Virus record (IMG/VR): IMGVR_UViG_3300025873_000042
Location: 1 to 25,397 of that record
Source of the DNA: a virus
DNA: 25,397 bases
Direction: 5' to 3' (one strand)
Shown: positions 1 through 8,411 of the stretch, in pieces
Layout: every line of letters starts with the position of its first letter
How positions within the stretch are numbered: position 1 is the first letter of the stretch
The notes under the pieces: model-generated
What the model was told of the DNA's origin: nothing
The model's input: only the letters and a program-made list of their open reading frames with translations
Databases searched by the model: none
Translations under genes and position numbers: made by a program

Positions 1-570
1 GTTGACGGTGTCCTCACGGACGGCGAGGCATGGGTCGGTATCGCCACGACGACGGTGAGCGGTACATCGACTGCGACGATTACGTTCACCAGTCCCGACG
101 ATGGGAGTTCAACCGACTGGTCCCAGTTCATGGATCTCATTCTCATCAGTTACGCAGCGGGTGAGGCTGTCGGTGGAACAAACTCGTCGTATGTCCGATT
201 CAACTCGGACACAGGCAACAACTATCCCTACCAATGGCTTTACGGCGACGGTGCGAATGACACGGCGGCGTCTGGAGCAGCAGGCGCTTCATACACCAAC
301 CTGATGTATATCGACGCTACGCCGGGTACTGCTTCCCCTCAGCCTTGGGGGTGCAGCGTATTGACCATGTTCGATATCAACTCGGGGAAATACAAGTCGG
401 CATTCTCTCAGTTTGCTGGTGATCGAGATGGTGCGGGGATGGTGGGCATCTATGCAAGCACTTGGCAGTCGCAGGCGGCGATCAACAGGATCGACATTGC
501 GTGCGGCTTCGACTACTTGCCCGATTCGACGTTCTCGCTGTTTGGTGTGCTGCCAAGGATGGTTGCCTGA
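1..570 (+). CDS. Phage surface/adhesin-like protein, paralog 1 (5' partial)
   Basis: The reading frame is open from the first base, so the true start lies upstream; the GTG at 55 is only an internal codon. The visible 189 residues carry a glycine/serine/threonine-rich beta pattern with the motif RFNSDTGNNY followed by a LYGDG turn, and the protein ends near FSLFG. The next two genes share this architecture and both end in FTLYG, so the three are tandem paralogs. Proteins of this type are common and uncharacterised in aquatic phage genomes, usually beside tail-fibre genes. A virion surface or receptor-binding role is inferred from that context. The stop TGA overlaps the next ATG (TGATG), which suggests coupled translation. 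Confidence 0.8.
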   Translation, partial: VDGVLTDGEAWVGIATTTVSGTSTATITFTSPDDGSSTDWSQFMDLILISYAAGEAVGGTNSSYVRFNSDTGNNYPYQWLYGDGANDTAASGAAGASYTNLMYIDATPGTASPQPWGCSVLTMFDINSGKYKSAFSQFAGDRDGAGMVGIYASTWQSQAAINRIDIACGFDYLPDSTFSLFGVLPRMVA

Positions 571-1094
571 TGGCTGTGATCGAAGCAATCGCCACAACGT
601 ATTTGGAGGCTGATGCTGCGTCGGTGACGTTCTCGTCGCTGGGGTCGTATGAGCATCTGCAACTGCGGATGAACCTGAGAACTGTCCGTGCCAACAACCA
701 TGAAACAATCGGGATTCGGTTCAACGGCGACACGGCCAACAACTACTCCACACACAGGATGTACGGCACGAATACTTCTACGGCTGCTGGACCTGAAACG
801 GCTACGGACCGTGCCTATGCGGCAGGGCAGATGGTTACTGCCACGATGCAGCCTCGCACCGTGTACGGCTCTGCAATAGTTGACATCCTTGACTACCGAA
901 ATACAAGCAAGAACACGACTCTGATGTTCTTGTCTGGCGAGGTCGGCACCTCTGCGGACCCGTACCTCACGTTTGGGAGCGGGTTGTGGGATGCCACGGC
1001 TGCGGTGACCAGCCTGTTGCTGTACCCGGCGAACGGGTCAGCGGGTTTCGCCCGTGGTTCTGAGTTCACCCTCTACGGATTGAACTCCTCCTGA
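570..1094 (+). CDS. Phage surface/adhesin-like protein, paralog 2
   Basis: 174 residues from the ATG that overlaps the previous stop (TGATG). An open frame continues upstream to 462, but it lies inside the preceding gene, and the overlap junction marks the start. It shares with its neighbours an N-terminal strand rich in hydrophobic and Thr residues, the central RFNGDTANNY motif with RMYG after it, a DILDY segment, a GLW(D)(A)TAAV segment and a terminal FTLYG. No signal peptide or transmembrane segment is visible. Function is unknown; a beta-sandwich virion decoration or tail-tip adhesin is inferred from the family's usual position. The stop overlaps the start of paralog 3. Confidence 0.85.
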   Translation: MAVIEAIATTYLEADAASVTFSSLGSYEHLQLRMNLRTVRANNHETIGIRFNGDTANNYSTHRMYGTNTSTAAGPETATDRAYAAGQMVTATMQPRTVYGSAIVDILDYRNTSKNTTLMFLSGEVGTSADPYLTFGSGLWDATAAVTSLLLYPANGSAGFARGSEFTLYGLNSS

Positions 1095-1624
1095 TGGCTG
1101 CTTTCACTGTCATAGACCACACCGAACTCACGGGGTCTGCCACAACGTGGAGTGAGAGCAGTATCTCGGCGTCCTACGATCACTTGTACCTTGAGGTTTC
1201 GGCCCGCTCGGATCGAGGTTCTTCGTACAGTGATGAGATTTACGTCCAACTGAACGGTGACACTGGCACCAACTATTCGCTCACCCAACTGTACGCAAAG
1301 ACTGGCACGCCAGCGTCACAGCGCGACTCAGGTGTGGCTTCGATCCAAAAGACCTACTTGCCAGCGTCGTCCAGTACCGCCGGCACATTCGGCACGGGCA
1401 CCTTGTGGATTCCCCACTATTCAAACACGGCGAACTTCAAGCAGGTTCTGATCCAAGGAACCGCCGAGGGTGCTACGACGACCGACTACCAGTGGGCGCT
1501 TTCTATGGTCGCTGGCCTGTGGTCCAGCACGGCAGCGGTGGATCAGATCACGTTGGGGCCAGTTACGGGCACAAACTTTGTCCAATACAGTACGTTCACC
1601 CTCTACGGAGTAACAGGAGCATAG
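1094..1624 (+). CDS. Phage surface/adhesin-like protein, paralog 3
   Basis: 176 residues starting at the ATG of a TGATG overlap. The motif QLNGDTGTNY aligns with RFNSDTGNNY and RFNGDTANNY of paralogs 1 and 2. The later GLWSSTAAVDQI matches GLWDATAAVTSL of paralog 2, and the end is FTLYG. Sequence between the motifs differs clearly among the three copies, so this is old duplication with diversification rather than a recent repeat. That pattern fits receptor-binding or surface-display proteins under selection, but no known adhesin domain is recognised. The next gene starts two bases after this stop. Confidence 0.85.
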   Translation: MAAFTVIDHTELTGSATTWSESSISASYDHLYLEVSARSDRGSSYSDEIYVQLNGDTGTNYSLTQLYAKTGTPASQRDSGVASIQKTYLPASSSTAGTFGTGTLWIPHYSNTANFKQVLIQGTAEGATTTDYQWALSMVAGLWSSTAAVDQITLGPVTGTNFVQYSTFTLYGVTGA

Positions 1625-1626
1625 AA

Positions 1627-2055
1627 ATGGCTAGACAGAAGGTTGTCAACGGGGTCTACTACGACCTGACAGCGGAAGAAGAAGCAGAACTGGTCGCACG
1701 GGCTGAGGCTGCCGATCTGGACCTCAGCCAGATCCGCAGCCAGCGCAACGGCAACCTCGACCGCACCGACCGCACACAGATCGCAGACTTCCCGCTCGGC
1801 TCCGACTCACTAGAGGACTGGCAGACGTACCGGCAAGAGTTGCGCGACCTGCTCGCCACCGCCGGGCTACGGAACAGCAACGTCGTCTGGCCCAAGTCAC
1901 CGCCTGTCACGACCGCCGGGACTGACGCCTATCAGCCCGCCTACGACGCCGAGATCGCCAAGGAAGGCTCAGGTGTGGTCAAGGCCACGGCAGCGGGTGA
2001 GGCAGCGAGGACGGCTGCTGAGGGTGCGGCTGGCTATCCGGGACCGGGGATCTAA
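1627..2055 (+). CDS. Tail assembly chaperone-like protein
   Basis: 142 residues from the ATG two bases after the previous stop; the same frame is open upstream to 1405 but only as a shadow of paralog 3. The N-terminal part contains LTAEEEAEL, then RNGNLDRTDRTQ, and then WQTYRQELRDL. This order (a helix, RN..L..TD.TQ, then W..YRQ.LRDL) is characteristic of the small phage tail-assembly chaperone-type proteins found beside tail fibres. The C-terminus is an Ala/Gly-rich tail ending GYPGPGI. Its place right after putative tail adhesins agrees with a role in fibre assembly. Family assignment is from motif recall, not from a search. Confidence 0.7.
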   Translation: MARQKVVNGVYYDLTAEEEAELVARAEAADLDLSQIRSQRNGNLDRTDRTQIADFPLGSDSLEDWQTYRQELRDLLATAGLRNSNVVWPKSPPVTTAGTDAYQPAYDAEIAKEGSGVVKATAAGEAARTAAEGAAGYPGPGI

Positions 2056-2346
2056 GTGGGTTTGGCACGCGACGCTGCGTCAGCGTATGGGGTGTTGAAG
2101 GGCGACGAGTCGTTGACCGTTTCGTCCACCGCTGTTGCGTTGGCGTCGATTCCGTCAGGATCGTTGACGGCGTTGATAACGAACGGGGCAAACCAGATCC
2201 GTGTCAGGTGGGGTACCCCCACGGCTTCGGTTGGTCATGTCCTCCAACCTTTCAGTGTGCTAACCGTCTACAACAGTATGGACGTGGTGAAACTGATCCG
2301 CACCGGGTCATCAGATAGCACGATCTTCGTGACCTACTTCGGCTAG
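2056..2346 (+). CDS. Small phage structural-type protein
   Basis: 96 residues from a GTG directly after the preceding TAA, with no spacer. No Shine-Dalgarno is evident, so translation is probably coupled. The sequence is beta-rich with alternating hydrophobic residues: a VSSTAVALASIPSG segment, then WGTPTASVGHVL, and a terminal LIRTGSSDSTIFVTYFG. The last segment resembles short proteins encoded beside tail fibres in aquatic phages. No enzymatic motif, cysteine or transmembrane segment is seen. A small virion component is inferred from position only. Confidence 0.7.
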   Translation: MGLARDAASAYGVLKGDESLTVSSTAVALASIPSGSLTALITNGANQIRVRWGTPTASVGHVLQPFSVLTVYNSMDVVKLIRTGSSDSTIFVTYFG

Positions 2347-2354
2347 GAGGCAGC

Positions 2355-2621
2355 ATGGGTGGGCGAATAGACCAACGAATCGACCAAGCACCGACCGGGG
2401 ACATCACCGAAATCGCCGTGTCGAATGGCGTGGCCGGGGGGGGCACCACCGGGGTGGTGAGTTTGACGTTGGATACTGATTCCAAGGGTGATCTGAACGT
2501 GGGCACAGGTGCGGATACGTCGTCCCTTTTGGGGGTCGGTAGCAACGATCAGGTGTTGACCGCTGATTCGACTGAGGCAACCGGGGTCAAGTGGGCTGCT
2601 GTTCAAGCGGTGCTCGGCTAG
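2355..2621 (+). CDS. Small tail-fibre-type repeat protein
   Basis: 88 residues, preceded by a strong AGGAGG site at 2345-2350 that overlaps the previous stop. The C-terminal half carries LNVGTGADTSSLLGVGSNDQ and then VLTADSTEATGVKW. This glycine/serine motif recurs in phage tail-fibre and appendage proteins, where it usually forms part of a much longer fibre. Here it stands alone in a short protein, so it may be a fibre-tip subunit or a remnant. The stop codon lies inside the proposed -10 element of the endolysin promoter. Confidence 0.7.
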   Translation: MGGRIDQRIDQAPTGDITEIAVSNGVAGGGTTGVVSLTLDTDSKGDLNVGTGADTSSLLGVGSNDQVLTADSTEATGVKWAAVQAVLG

Positions 2622-2631
2622 CATCGAAGCC
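2596..2631 (+). promoter_or_regulatory. Candidate leaderless promoter for endolysin
   Basis: A TAGCAT -10 element at 2619-2624 is followed after 7 bases by the GTG start at 2632, the same spacing as in the TTGCAT promoter family elsewhere in the window. The -35 region (CTGCTG, 2596-2601, 17-base spacer) is poor. The GTG has no Shine-Dalgarno, which agrees with a leaderless start. Weak evidence on its own. Confidence 0.35.
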
Positions 2632-3375
2632 GTGAACATTCCAACCACGAAGTCCAGTGTCAAACTGGATTTGCTGCACCCGAAGTTCGTTCAGCGCCTT
2701 GAGGCGTTCTTCTCTGATTCCCGCATTGAGGGCCGGGTGGCTGTGTCGTCGGCATGTAGATCACTGGCTGACCAGCAGTATTTTTATGACCGGTACAAAT
2801 CTGGGCGGTCCAAGATCCTCGCGGCCAATCCGGCGCGCCGGTTTGGGCCGAAGGGCATGGACGGTCTCGGAATCTGGAGGGGAAGTTGGCACATGCAACA
2901 GGGTGCCGATGGATGGTGCTACGCGGTTGACCTGCACCAGTTGGACAGGAAACTTCCGAAGCCTGACATCAACAAGATCGCAACTGAGTTCGGATGTCGC
3001 CCAACGGTGGCGAGCGAATGGTGGCATCATCAGCCGCGCATGTCCACGGACTGGTTCCCGGCTCCGGCCCTGACCGGCGAACCCTACGAACGCCACGACG
3101 CGCCGAAGCACAAGATGGACTGGAAGGGAATCGCCGCGGCAATCCACGCGCAACGCCAGACGGTGATCTCAACGCCGTTGAAGCGTGGGTCGCGGGGTGC
3201 AGCAGTCAAGACCGCCCAGACGTTGCTTGGCAATAGGGGTATCCGTGTTGGCGCTGCCGACGGGATCTACGGTAGGAAGACCCAGACAGGCGTTCGGGCC
3301 TTCCAGAAGAAGGAAGGGTTGACCGCCACAGGCGTCGTTGATGTCAAGACATTCGACGCCCTGTTCACCAGTTAG
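2632..3375 (+). CDS. Endolysin: M15 peptidase plus peptidoglycan-binding domain
   Basis: 247 residues. Residues about 12-140 form a zinc-dependent M15 (D,D-carboxypeptidase/VanY-type) domain: SACRS near 40, SWHMQQGADGWCYAVD with H87 and D100 as probable zinc ligands, and EWWHH with E129 as general base and H132 or H133 as third ligand. Residues 184-246 form a PG_binding_1 domain with the DGIYGRKTQTGVRAFQ signature. The enzyme would cut peptide bonds in host peptidoglycan at lysis. No signal peptide is seen, so export by the downstream holin is expected. The GTG start has no Shine-Dalgarno; a promoter-like -10 lies 7 bases upstream. It heads the lysis cassette. Confidence 0.9.
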   Translation: MNIPTTKSSVKLDLLHPKFVQRLEAFFSDSRIEGRVAVSSACRSLADQQYFYDRYKSGRSKILAANPARRFGPKGMDGLGIWRGSWHMQQGADGWCYAVDLHQLDRKLPKPDINKIATEFGCRPTVASEWWHHQPRMSTDWFPAPALTGEPYERHDAPKHKMDWKGIAAAIHAQRQTVISTPLKRGSRGAAVKTAQTLLGNRGIRVGAADGIYGRKTQTGVRAFQKKEGLTATGVVDVKTFDALFTS

Positions 3376-3383
3376 GAGAAGAC

Positions 3384-3755
3384 ATGACCGACCGATCGTG
3401 GCTGAGTGTCACCACGGCAACCAACACGCATGATGTTCGTGCGTTGCAGGAATCGTTGCGGGAGTTGGGCCACCTGTCACTTATTGACGGGCGCTTCGGC
3501 ATCGGTACGCAGCGGGCTGTTGTCGCTTTCCAGAACGAGAAGCACCTTGCTGCCGATGGGAATGTAGGCCCGGTGACGTGGGGTGCGTTGGACAAGTCGG
3601 CGCATCCGACAGCGGCCAAGCCAAAGGCGAAGGCTGCCGAGAAGGCCGCAGAACCGGAGGCAGCAGAGCCGGAGGTTGTGAAGCCCGCAGCCAAGAAGGC
3701 TCCCGCTAAGAAAGCCCCTGCTAAGAAGACTGTGAAACCATCGGTGACGACATGA
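3384..3755 (+). CDS. Peptidoglycan-binding domain protein with Lys/Ala-rich tail
   Basis: 123 residues, ATG preceded by AGGAGA overlapping the endolysin stop. Residues about 15-70 form a single PG_binding_1 domain (VRALQESLRELG, DGRFGIGTQRAVVAFQ, GPVTWGAL). From residue 75 on it is low-complexity Ala/Lys/Glu/Pro, first acidic-mixed and then strongly basic with AAKKAPAKKAPAKK, resembling histone H1 tails. There is no catalytic domain. It may help the endolysin bind the wall, or link wall to DNA or acidic polymers through the tail; both are inference. The stop is overlapped by the ATG of the holin gene. Confidence 0.85.
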   Translation: MTDRSWLSVTTATNTHDVRALQESLRELGHLSLIDGRFGIGTQRAVVAFQNEKHLAADGNVGPVTWGALDKSAHPTAAKPKAKAAEKAAEPEAAEPEVVKPAAKKAPAKKAPAKKTVKPSVTT

Positions 3756-4015
3756 TGATGAAACTGGACTTCGACCAACTCAAGGATGTCGCCGAGAGGG
3801 CCATTTCAACCTACGTCCAAAGCGTGGTTGGGCTGATCGTGGCGTCTGGGATGACTGACCTTGACCTGTCCACGATGAAAATGATCGCGGTTTCCGCGGC
3901 TCCGGCTGCGCTGTCGATTCTCAAGTCGTATGCTGCGAGCATCCTCCCAATCGGGGACGCTAGCGGTTCGCTAGTCAAGACCTCAGCAGACCCAGCAGAG
4001 TTGCCGGAAGACTAA
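3752..4015 (+). CDS. Holin, r1t-like
   Basis: 87 residues from an ATG in an ATGA overlap with the previous stop. The N-terminal segment LKDVAERAISTYVQSVVGLI matches the start of r1t-type holins, which have an ERAI.T..Q helix. A first hydrophobic segment lies near residues 20-37 and a second at about 45-65 (MIAVSAAPAALSILKSYAAS), followed by a short acidic soluble tail. Two transmembrane helices, small size and the position behind the endolysin support a role in forming membrane lesions that time lysis. Confidence 0.82.
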   Translation: MMMKLDFDQLKDVAERAISTYVQSVVGLIVASGMTDLDLSTMKMIAVSAAPAALSILKSYAASILPIGDASGSLVKTSADPAELPED

Positions 4016-4051
4016 TGTACGACCACTAAGTACCAGTAGATGTAGTGCCCG

Positions 4052-4073
4052 TCGTGGCCGGATGGAGCCACGA
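4052..4073 (+). promoter_or_regulatory. Hairpin over a start codon
   Basis: TCGTGGC (4052-4058) and GCCACGA (4067-4073) can pair over 7 bp with an 8-base loop that contains the purine-rich GGATGGA. The right arm ends on the A of the ATG at 4073, so folding would hide both the ribosome site and the start. A role in delaying translation of the membrane protein is inference. Confidence 0.4.
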
Positions 4074-4531
4074 TGGACGACGATCAAACAACGGAAGCCC
4101 TGCGGAGCATCCAGCGTACTCTTGACGAGCACTTTGCAACATCGTCTGCACCCCCTTACCTGAACGTCCCCCCGCCGGGGATTTCGTCACCGGGGATCTC
4201 AACACGGGTGGAACAAGCCACCGGCCTGATCGACAAGATCAAGGACAACATCGCGTACATCGTCGGCCTGCCCGCGACCCTCGGTGGCGCATTTGGTTTC
4301 TTGAGTGACCACTCAGATTCCCAAGCCCAACTCCAACATCAGGTCACCATGCTGGAAGGTGCCGTCGCCGACCTGAAAGCGGAAGGCGACCTACTGGGGG
4401 GCGGCACCAAGAACTTCTCAATCGACATGAGCGGAGCACCCGGCGGGTCCATGACCGTCATCCTCGTCGCCGCGGTTCTGGTCGTCGGAGTTGGTCTCCT
4501 GTTCTGGTACCAATCCCATCGTCGTCGTTGA
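4073..4531 (+). CDS. Lysis-module membrane protein
   Basis: 152 residues. After a soluble start and a proline-rich stretch (about 26-42) there is an amphipathic or short membrane-active segment at about 58-78. A helical region with coiled-coil character follows (about 82-108, [17 protein letters not shown]), then a clear C-terminal transmembrane helix (about 127-146) and a basic SHRRR end, predicting a tail-anchored protein with the short basic end inside. The position between holin and a lipoprotein suggests an accessory holin, antiholin or spanin-like function, but no family is recognised. The stop overlaps the TTG of the next gene (TTGA). A hairpin covers the start. Confidence 0.75.
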   Translation: MDDDQTTEALRSIQRTLDEHFATSSAPPYLNVPPPGISSPGISTRVEQATGLIDKIKDNIAYIVGLPATLGGAFGFLSDHSDSQAQLQHQVTMLEGAVADLKAEGDLLGGGTKNFSIDMSGAPGGSMTVILVAAVLVVGVGLLFWYQSHRRR

Positions 4532-7500
4532 CCCGGCGTCTATGGCTAGCCGTCCTCACGGCGCTTCTGGCAGTCTCCTGTGGGGGGAAAGCCGCTACCC
4601 CTGCTGAGGCTCCTCAGACGGTCACCACAACGGCTCCAGAACCGACTCAGAGCACTTCAACGACCAGCGGTCCTCCTACAGCCACGACAACGGTTGCACC
4701 GACGGCCACGACGATTGCCGACCCAACCCCGGAAGCCACAGGGGTGGGGGCGTCGCTGCGGTACACCCCCGACCGCGATGGCTTCTCATTTGAGAACTTT
4801 GGAGGCGGTGAAGCCCCTGCCGAGTTGACCGTCAACATGGCCCGACGGCTCTACGGCGACGGACAGGTCTGCTCGTCGGTAGTGGACAACCAATGCACCC
4901 CGTACCCGGTCATCCTGCAACTCATCCAGCAGGCCAACCGGTCGATGCGCGGAGGGCTGTGTGAAGGACTCACCGTCCTGTCGCTACGCCTCGCTAATGA
5001 TCCGGTCACCTTGTCGTCGTTCCAGAACGTCGATGATGTCGCCGCTCTGGTCAAGGCCGACCCGGCGCTGCTGTCAGAGATCGCCTACTGGTATGTCACC
5101 CAGTTCGCCACCGAGGTACAGGAGCAGGCGTCAGCGTTCCTTGAACTGTCCCCGCTGGCTCTGGCCCGCATCCTGTACGAAGACTTCGCAGCAGCCGAAG
5201 CCGGGGAACCGTCCGTCGGCTACACGGTCGGTATCTACTCGGAGCACGGAGGGCACGCCGTCACCCCGTACAAGGTCACCACCGACGGGGACCGGTGGCG
5301 CATCCACATCTACGACTCCAACTGGCCGACCTCGGAACGGTGGATCGACGTAGACGAGAAGGGCTGGGCCTACGCCCTTGCAGCAACCAACCCGACCGAA
5401 GCATCCGAGGCGTGGGGTGGCGGTACCGGGACGATGGAGTTGACGCCAATGACCTCCCGGTCGGGGCCGTTCACATGCGGGTTCTGCCCCACCGACGACG
5501 AAGAAGCCGGAACGATGCTCACCGTTGCCGCATCAGGCGACAAGCAAATGTCCATCCAGATCGAAACCGAATCGGGCGACCGGCTCGGCTACTACGACGG
5601 CACGTTCGTCAACGAAATCGAAGGGGCGACGTACCGGTACCTGATCTCAGGGCCAAGCACCGCTGACCCGGTGCTGGTGTTCCTCCCGCCCGGCGTTGAT
5701 GACTTCACCGCCGACGTTGACGTTATTGACGTTCCAGCGCCAGCGGAGGTCGAACCAAGCCGCCCAAGTAGCCCCTCAAGTACCGAAGCCCCGCTGGAGC
5801 CGGAACCCGAAGAGGATACCACCCAAGAGTTTTCGCTTCTGATCCTTGACGACGAGCGATCTGTCCAGATCGAAGCCGAGGTGCCCACCGGGCCGGAGCC
5901 TGAGCCTGAGCCGGTAGCACCGGGAGAACCGGAACCGGAGGGCGAACCAACGTCGCTGATCCAGTTCTCCGAGGAAGCCGTAGCGGTCGCCGACATCGAA
6001 GAAGCGACTGTGGCGATCGCGGTAGACGCCCTTGAGGTTGAAATAGAGATAGAGCACGGCCAACAAATCGCCGTCCAGTTCGTTGCCGCTCCCCCCGTTG
6101 AACCGTTGCCCGGAGGGCCAACCCCAGACGAGCCGGGCGTGGTTGAACAGCCGTCGGTGCTGTCGATCGCCATAGCCGACGACGCCGGAGTTGAGTTAGC
6201 CACAGTCGAAGTGGACCTGACTGCCTACCAAGTGGAAGCCCCGGTAGCGACCCCGCCGACGGACCCGGCACGACCAGAACCCACCACACCCCCGCTGCCG
6301 CAAGCCCCGGTGGTGCTGGCGATCACCTTCGATGAGGACACCGGAGACATTGACCAGCAGGAAGAAGAGATCGAAGCGTGGGTCGCGTCGGACGCTGAAT
6401 ACTTCCAAGCGGTCGCCGAGGACCGGGTGGAAGAGGTGCTCGGTGGGTCGTATGTCGAAGAGATCGAAGAACGCGGCGAATGGGAACCCCCGCCGGAGTT
6501 TGATGACGCGCCGGGCCTCGCCGAAACGCTGATCGTCGCCGATGACTACTGGGAGGACGAACAGTGGGATGAGGTCACCTACGACGACGAATGGTTTGAG
6601 GACCAAGCCGAGGCAGTAGCGGAGACGTTCGCTGCTGTGGAGGAGGAGGAGTGGTGGGACGCCGACCCGGAGGTGTGGGTCGAAGAGTTCGTTGAGGAGC
6701 ACGCGGACGACCGGGTGGTGCTCGCTGCTTGGGAACCTGACCCTGAACCCGAACCGATCCCCGAACCCGAACCGGAGCCGGAGCCTGAGCCGGAGCCGGA
6801 GCCTGAGCCGGAGCCGGAACCTGAGCCTGAGCCGGAACCTGAGCCTGAGCCGGAACCAGAGCCTGAGCCGGAACCGGAACCGGAACCGGAACCGGAACCC
6901 GAACCGGAACCCGAGCCGGAGCCGGAGCCAGAACCGGAGCCGGAGCCAGAACCGGAGCCAGAACCAGAGCCAGAACCAGAGCCTGCACCCGAACCGGAAC
7001 CGGAACCAGAGCCGGGAGTAGATGAAGAACCACTACCGGCCACAACTACGCCACCGGCTACGACCACACCCCCGGTCACGACCACACCCCCGGTCACGAC
7101 CACACCCCCGGTCACGACTGTTCCGGTCACGACCGTCCCGTCATGGGACCAATACTCCGGGTGTCGGGGCACACCAGCCTGCGAGGACGCCCCCGGCGGC
7201 TTCGCCACTTGGGATGATTATGACGCGGCGCACAACCCGGCCTATTACGACGACTGGGGTGCAGTCCCGGCGGGGTTCACCGGGTGGGCCGCGGTCGTCG
7301 TGGCTGTCGAAGCAGGAGACGTTGACGCCGATGTGGCGGGTGAGGTGCTGCCCGACTTCGTGTTAGATCAGGGGATAGTGGAGGTGTATGTGGCACCGGT
7401 CCATGTCCCGACCATGACATCCCAGACGACCGTTGAGGCTCTGTCGGAAACCCTGTCCACTGTCGTCGTCACAACCCAGACGGGAACCGAGACAACAACC

Positions 7501-8289
7501 AACGTCACAACCTCGTTGACGAACAACTCTTATGACACCTACTGGTACGAGGCAGTCGCAACGGCGACGACGGTGACCAACACGCTTGTGGACACGACAA
7601 CCGTGGTGGCCCGCGCCGGGTCTGACACCGTGACCTGTACCTACGTTGACAACGTGGAAAGCGGTTGCAGCACTCAGCGGGCTTGGGAAGACTCCGAGAC
7701 GATGGTCACCGCGGGCGACTCATACACGGCGGCGACTACCACAACAGCCAACTCCACAATCCCGGCATCATGTAGCCAAGGCGGGTGGACCGGACTGGGC
7801 GATTGGTGCATCGTCGAATCAGAGAGCCGCACAGATTATGAGTACGTCTCGTTCCAGTTGACGGCATCGACCGACATCCGTATCGACGCCGACACGAACC
7901 TGACGTATGCCCAGTTCATCGCAGGGAACAGCCAGTTCGCCGATCCGTACATCTTCCTCAACTACGACACCGACACTGACGAAGGGGCGCACTCCGGGGA
8001 CACTTCGGAGATCACGGTCGGTGCCCAGATCGCCTACAACGACGATGGTGGCCGTGACTGTGGAAGCACCTGCGCGAACCCGCCGAGCAACGCGACAGAC
8101 CCGGACGAGTTCCCGAACTCGGTCATCGCATGGGATGACGGCGACACCCCGGTCATCGTCAACGTGTCCGACTCGTGGGACAGCCGCATTGAACAGACAT
8201 TGGCTCCGGGTGATTACGTTGTCAGGGGTTCCGTTTACAGCACAGGGCATGACGGGTGGTACCGGTTGACTATCAGAGAGAACGACTGA
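4528..8289 (+). CDS. Giant predicted lipoprotein: papain-like domain, Glu-Pro repeat, PPC-like C-terminus
   Basis: 1253 residues from TTG at 4528, which overlaps the previous TGA (TTGA) and gives a good lipoprotein signal: Arg-rich start, hydrophobic core and LAVSC with lipidation at Cys18. A Thr/Pro linker (about 25-70) leads to a domain (about 75-300) with [22 protein letters not shown] (Cys145), [10 protein letters not shown] (His243) and IHIYDSNWP (Asp263/Asn265). This Cys-His-Asp/Asn order resembles papain-like (C39-like) peptidases of secreted actinobacterial proteins. Next come long acidic, Trp-containing segments, about 95 residues of mostly Glu-Pro, Thr-Pro repeats, and a C-terminal domain (about 1100-1250) with DPYIFL, NDDGG and [10 protein letters not shown], like pre-peptidase C-terminal (PPC) beta domains. 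It may be displayed on the infected cell or be a virion or lysis-stage protease or adhesin. The architecture is clear; the function is inferred. Confidence 0.82.
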   Translation: MTRRLWLAVLTALLAVSCGGKAATPAEAPQTVTTTAPEPTQSTSTTSGPPTATTTVAPTATTIADPTPEATGVGASLRYTPDRDGFSFENFGGGEAPAELTVNMARRLYGDGQVCSSVVDNQCTPYPVILQLIQQANRSMRGGLCEGLTVLSLRLANDPVTLSSFQNVDDVAALVKADPALLSEIAYWYVTQFATEVQEQASAFLELSPLALARILYEDFAAAEAGEPSVGYTVGIYSEHGGHAVTPYKVTTDGDRWRIHIYDSNWPTSERWIDVDEKGWAYALAATNPTEASEAWGGGTGTMELTPMTSRSGPFTCGFCPTDDEEAGTMLTVAASGDKQMSIQIETESGDRLGYYDGTFVNEIEGATYRYLISGPSTADPVLVFLPPGVDDFTADVDVIDVPAPAEVEPSRPSSPSSTEAPLEPEPEEDTTQEFSLLILDDERSVQIEAEVPTGPEPEPEPVAPGEPEPEGEPTSLIQFSEEAVAVADIEEATVAIAVDALEVEIEIEHGQQIAVQFVAAPPVEPLPGGPTPDEPGVVEQPSVLSIAIADDAGVELATVEVDLTAYQVEAPVATPPTDPARPEPTTPPLPQAPVVLAITFDEDTGDIDQQEEEIEAWVASDAEYFQAVAEDRVEEVLGGSYVEEIEERGEWEPPPEFDDAPGLAETLIVADDYWEDEQWDEVTYDDEWFEDQAEAVAETFAAVEEEEWWDADPEVWVEEFVEEHADDRVVLAAWEPDPEPEPIPEPEPEPEPEPEPEPEPEPEPEPEPEPEPEPEPEPEPEPEPEPEPEPEPEPEPEPEPEPEPEPEPEPEPEPEPEPAPEPEPEPEPGVDEEPLPATTTPPATTTPPVTTTPPVTTTPPVTTVPVTTVPSWDQYSGCRGTPACEDAPGGFATWDDYDAAHNPAYYDDWGAVPAGFTGWAAVVVAVEAGDVDADVAGEVLPDFVLDQGIVEVYVAPVHVPTMTSQTTVEALSETLSTVVVTTQTGTETTTNVTTSLTNNSYDTYWYEAVATATTVTNTLVDTTTVVARAGSDTVTCTYVDNVESGCSTQRAWEDSETMVTAGDSYTAATTTTANSTIPASCSQGGWTGLGDWCIVESESRTDYEYVSFQLTASTDIRIDADTNLTYAQFIAGNSQFADPYIFLNYDTDTDEGAHSGDTSEITVGAQIAYNDDGGRDCGSTCANPPSNATDPDEFPNSVIAWDDGDTPVIVNVSDSWDSRIEQTLAPGDYVVRGSVYSTGHDGWYRLTIREND
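6733..7017 (+). repeat. Glu-Pro coding hexanucleotide repeat
   Basis: About 95 codons of almost uninterrupted Glu-Pro, built on the hexamer GAR-CCN with shuffled synonymous codons and a few Ile, Asp and Ala substitutions. It lies inside the giant lipoprotein gene. A polyglutamate-proline stretch is stiff and highly charged, suited to a wall-spanning stalk. The hexamer can change length by slippage without a frameshift. Confidence 0.9.
7061..7114 (+). repeat. Three perfect 18-bp tandem copies (Thr/Pro linker)
   Basis: The unit CGACCACACCCCCGGTCA occurs three times head to tail at 7061, 7079 and 7097, followed by a diverged partial copy. It encodes a TTTPPV-type linker just after the Glu-Pro repeat. 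Perfect identity at the DNA level, including third positions, points to recent expansion. Confidence 0.9.
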
Positions 8290-8411
8290 TCGGCCTGCGC
8301 CGGTCGTGGCGTAACCTGCGCCACCAGTCCAGTCAGGCCCGCGTCGCGTTGGAGAAGTCCATCGCGTCTGACCCGCCCGTCTACACTCAACGACTAACCG
8401 GAGGTCAAAGC

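Noticed and set aside
5592-6289. Two reverse frames of 188-203 residues opposite the lipoprotein gene
   Set aside because: Ser/Gly/Thr or Arg/Leu-biased shadows without start signals or domains.
6692-7021. Forward frame rich in Arg, Asn and Ser over the same repeat
   Set aside because: Another frame of the hexamer repeat; the lipoprotein frame has the signal peptide, domains and coupled start.
7061-7114. Short direct repeats as a possible CRISPR array
   Set aside because: The 18-bp units are contiguous without spacers and are translated as a Thr-Pro linker.
6579-7208. 209-residue reverse frame with a long Gly-Ser repeat
   Set aside because: It is the exact antisense of the Glu-Pro hexamer array. 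No ribosome site, no promoter and no recognisable domain outside the repeat.
8256-8411. 52-residue N-terminal extension of the nuclease
   Set aside because: It overlaps the lipoprotein gene end, is Arg-rich and without homology to the nuclease family, while GTG 8412 has a good GGAGGT site.
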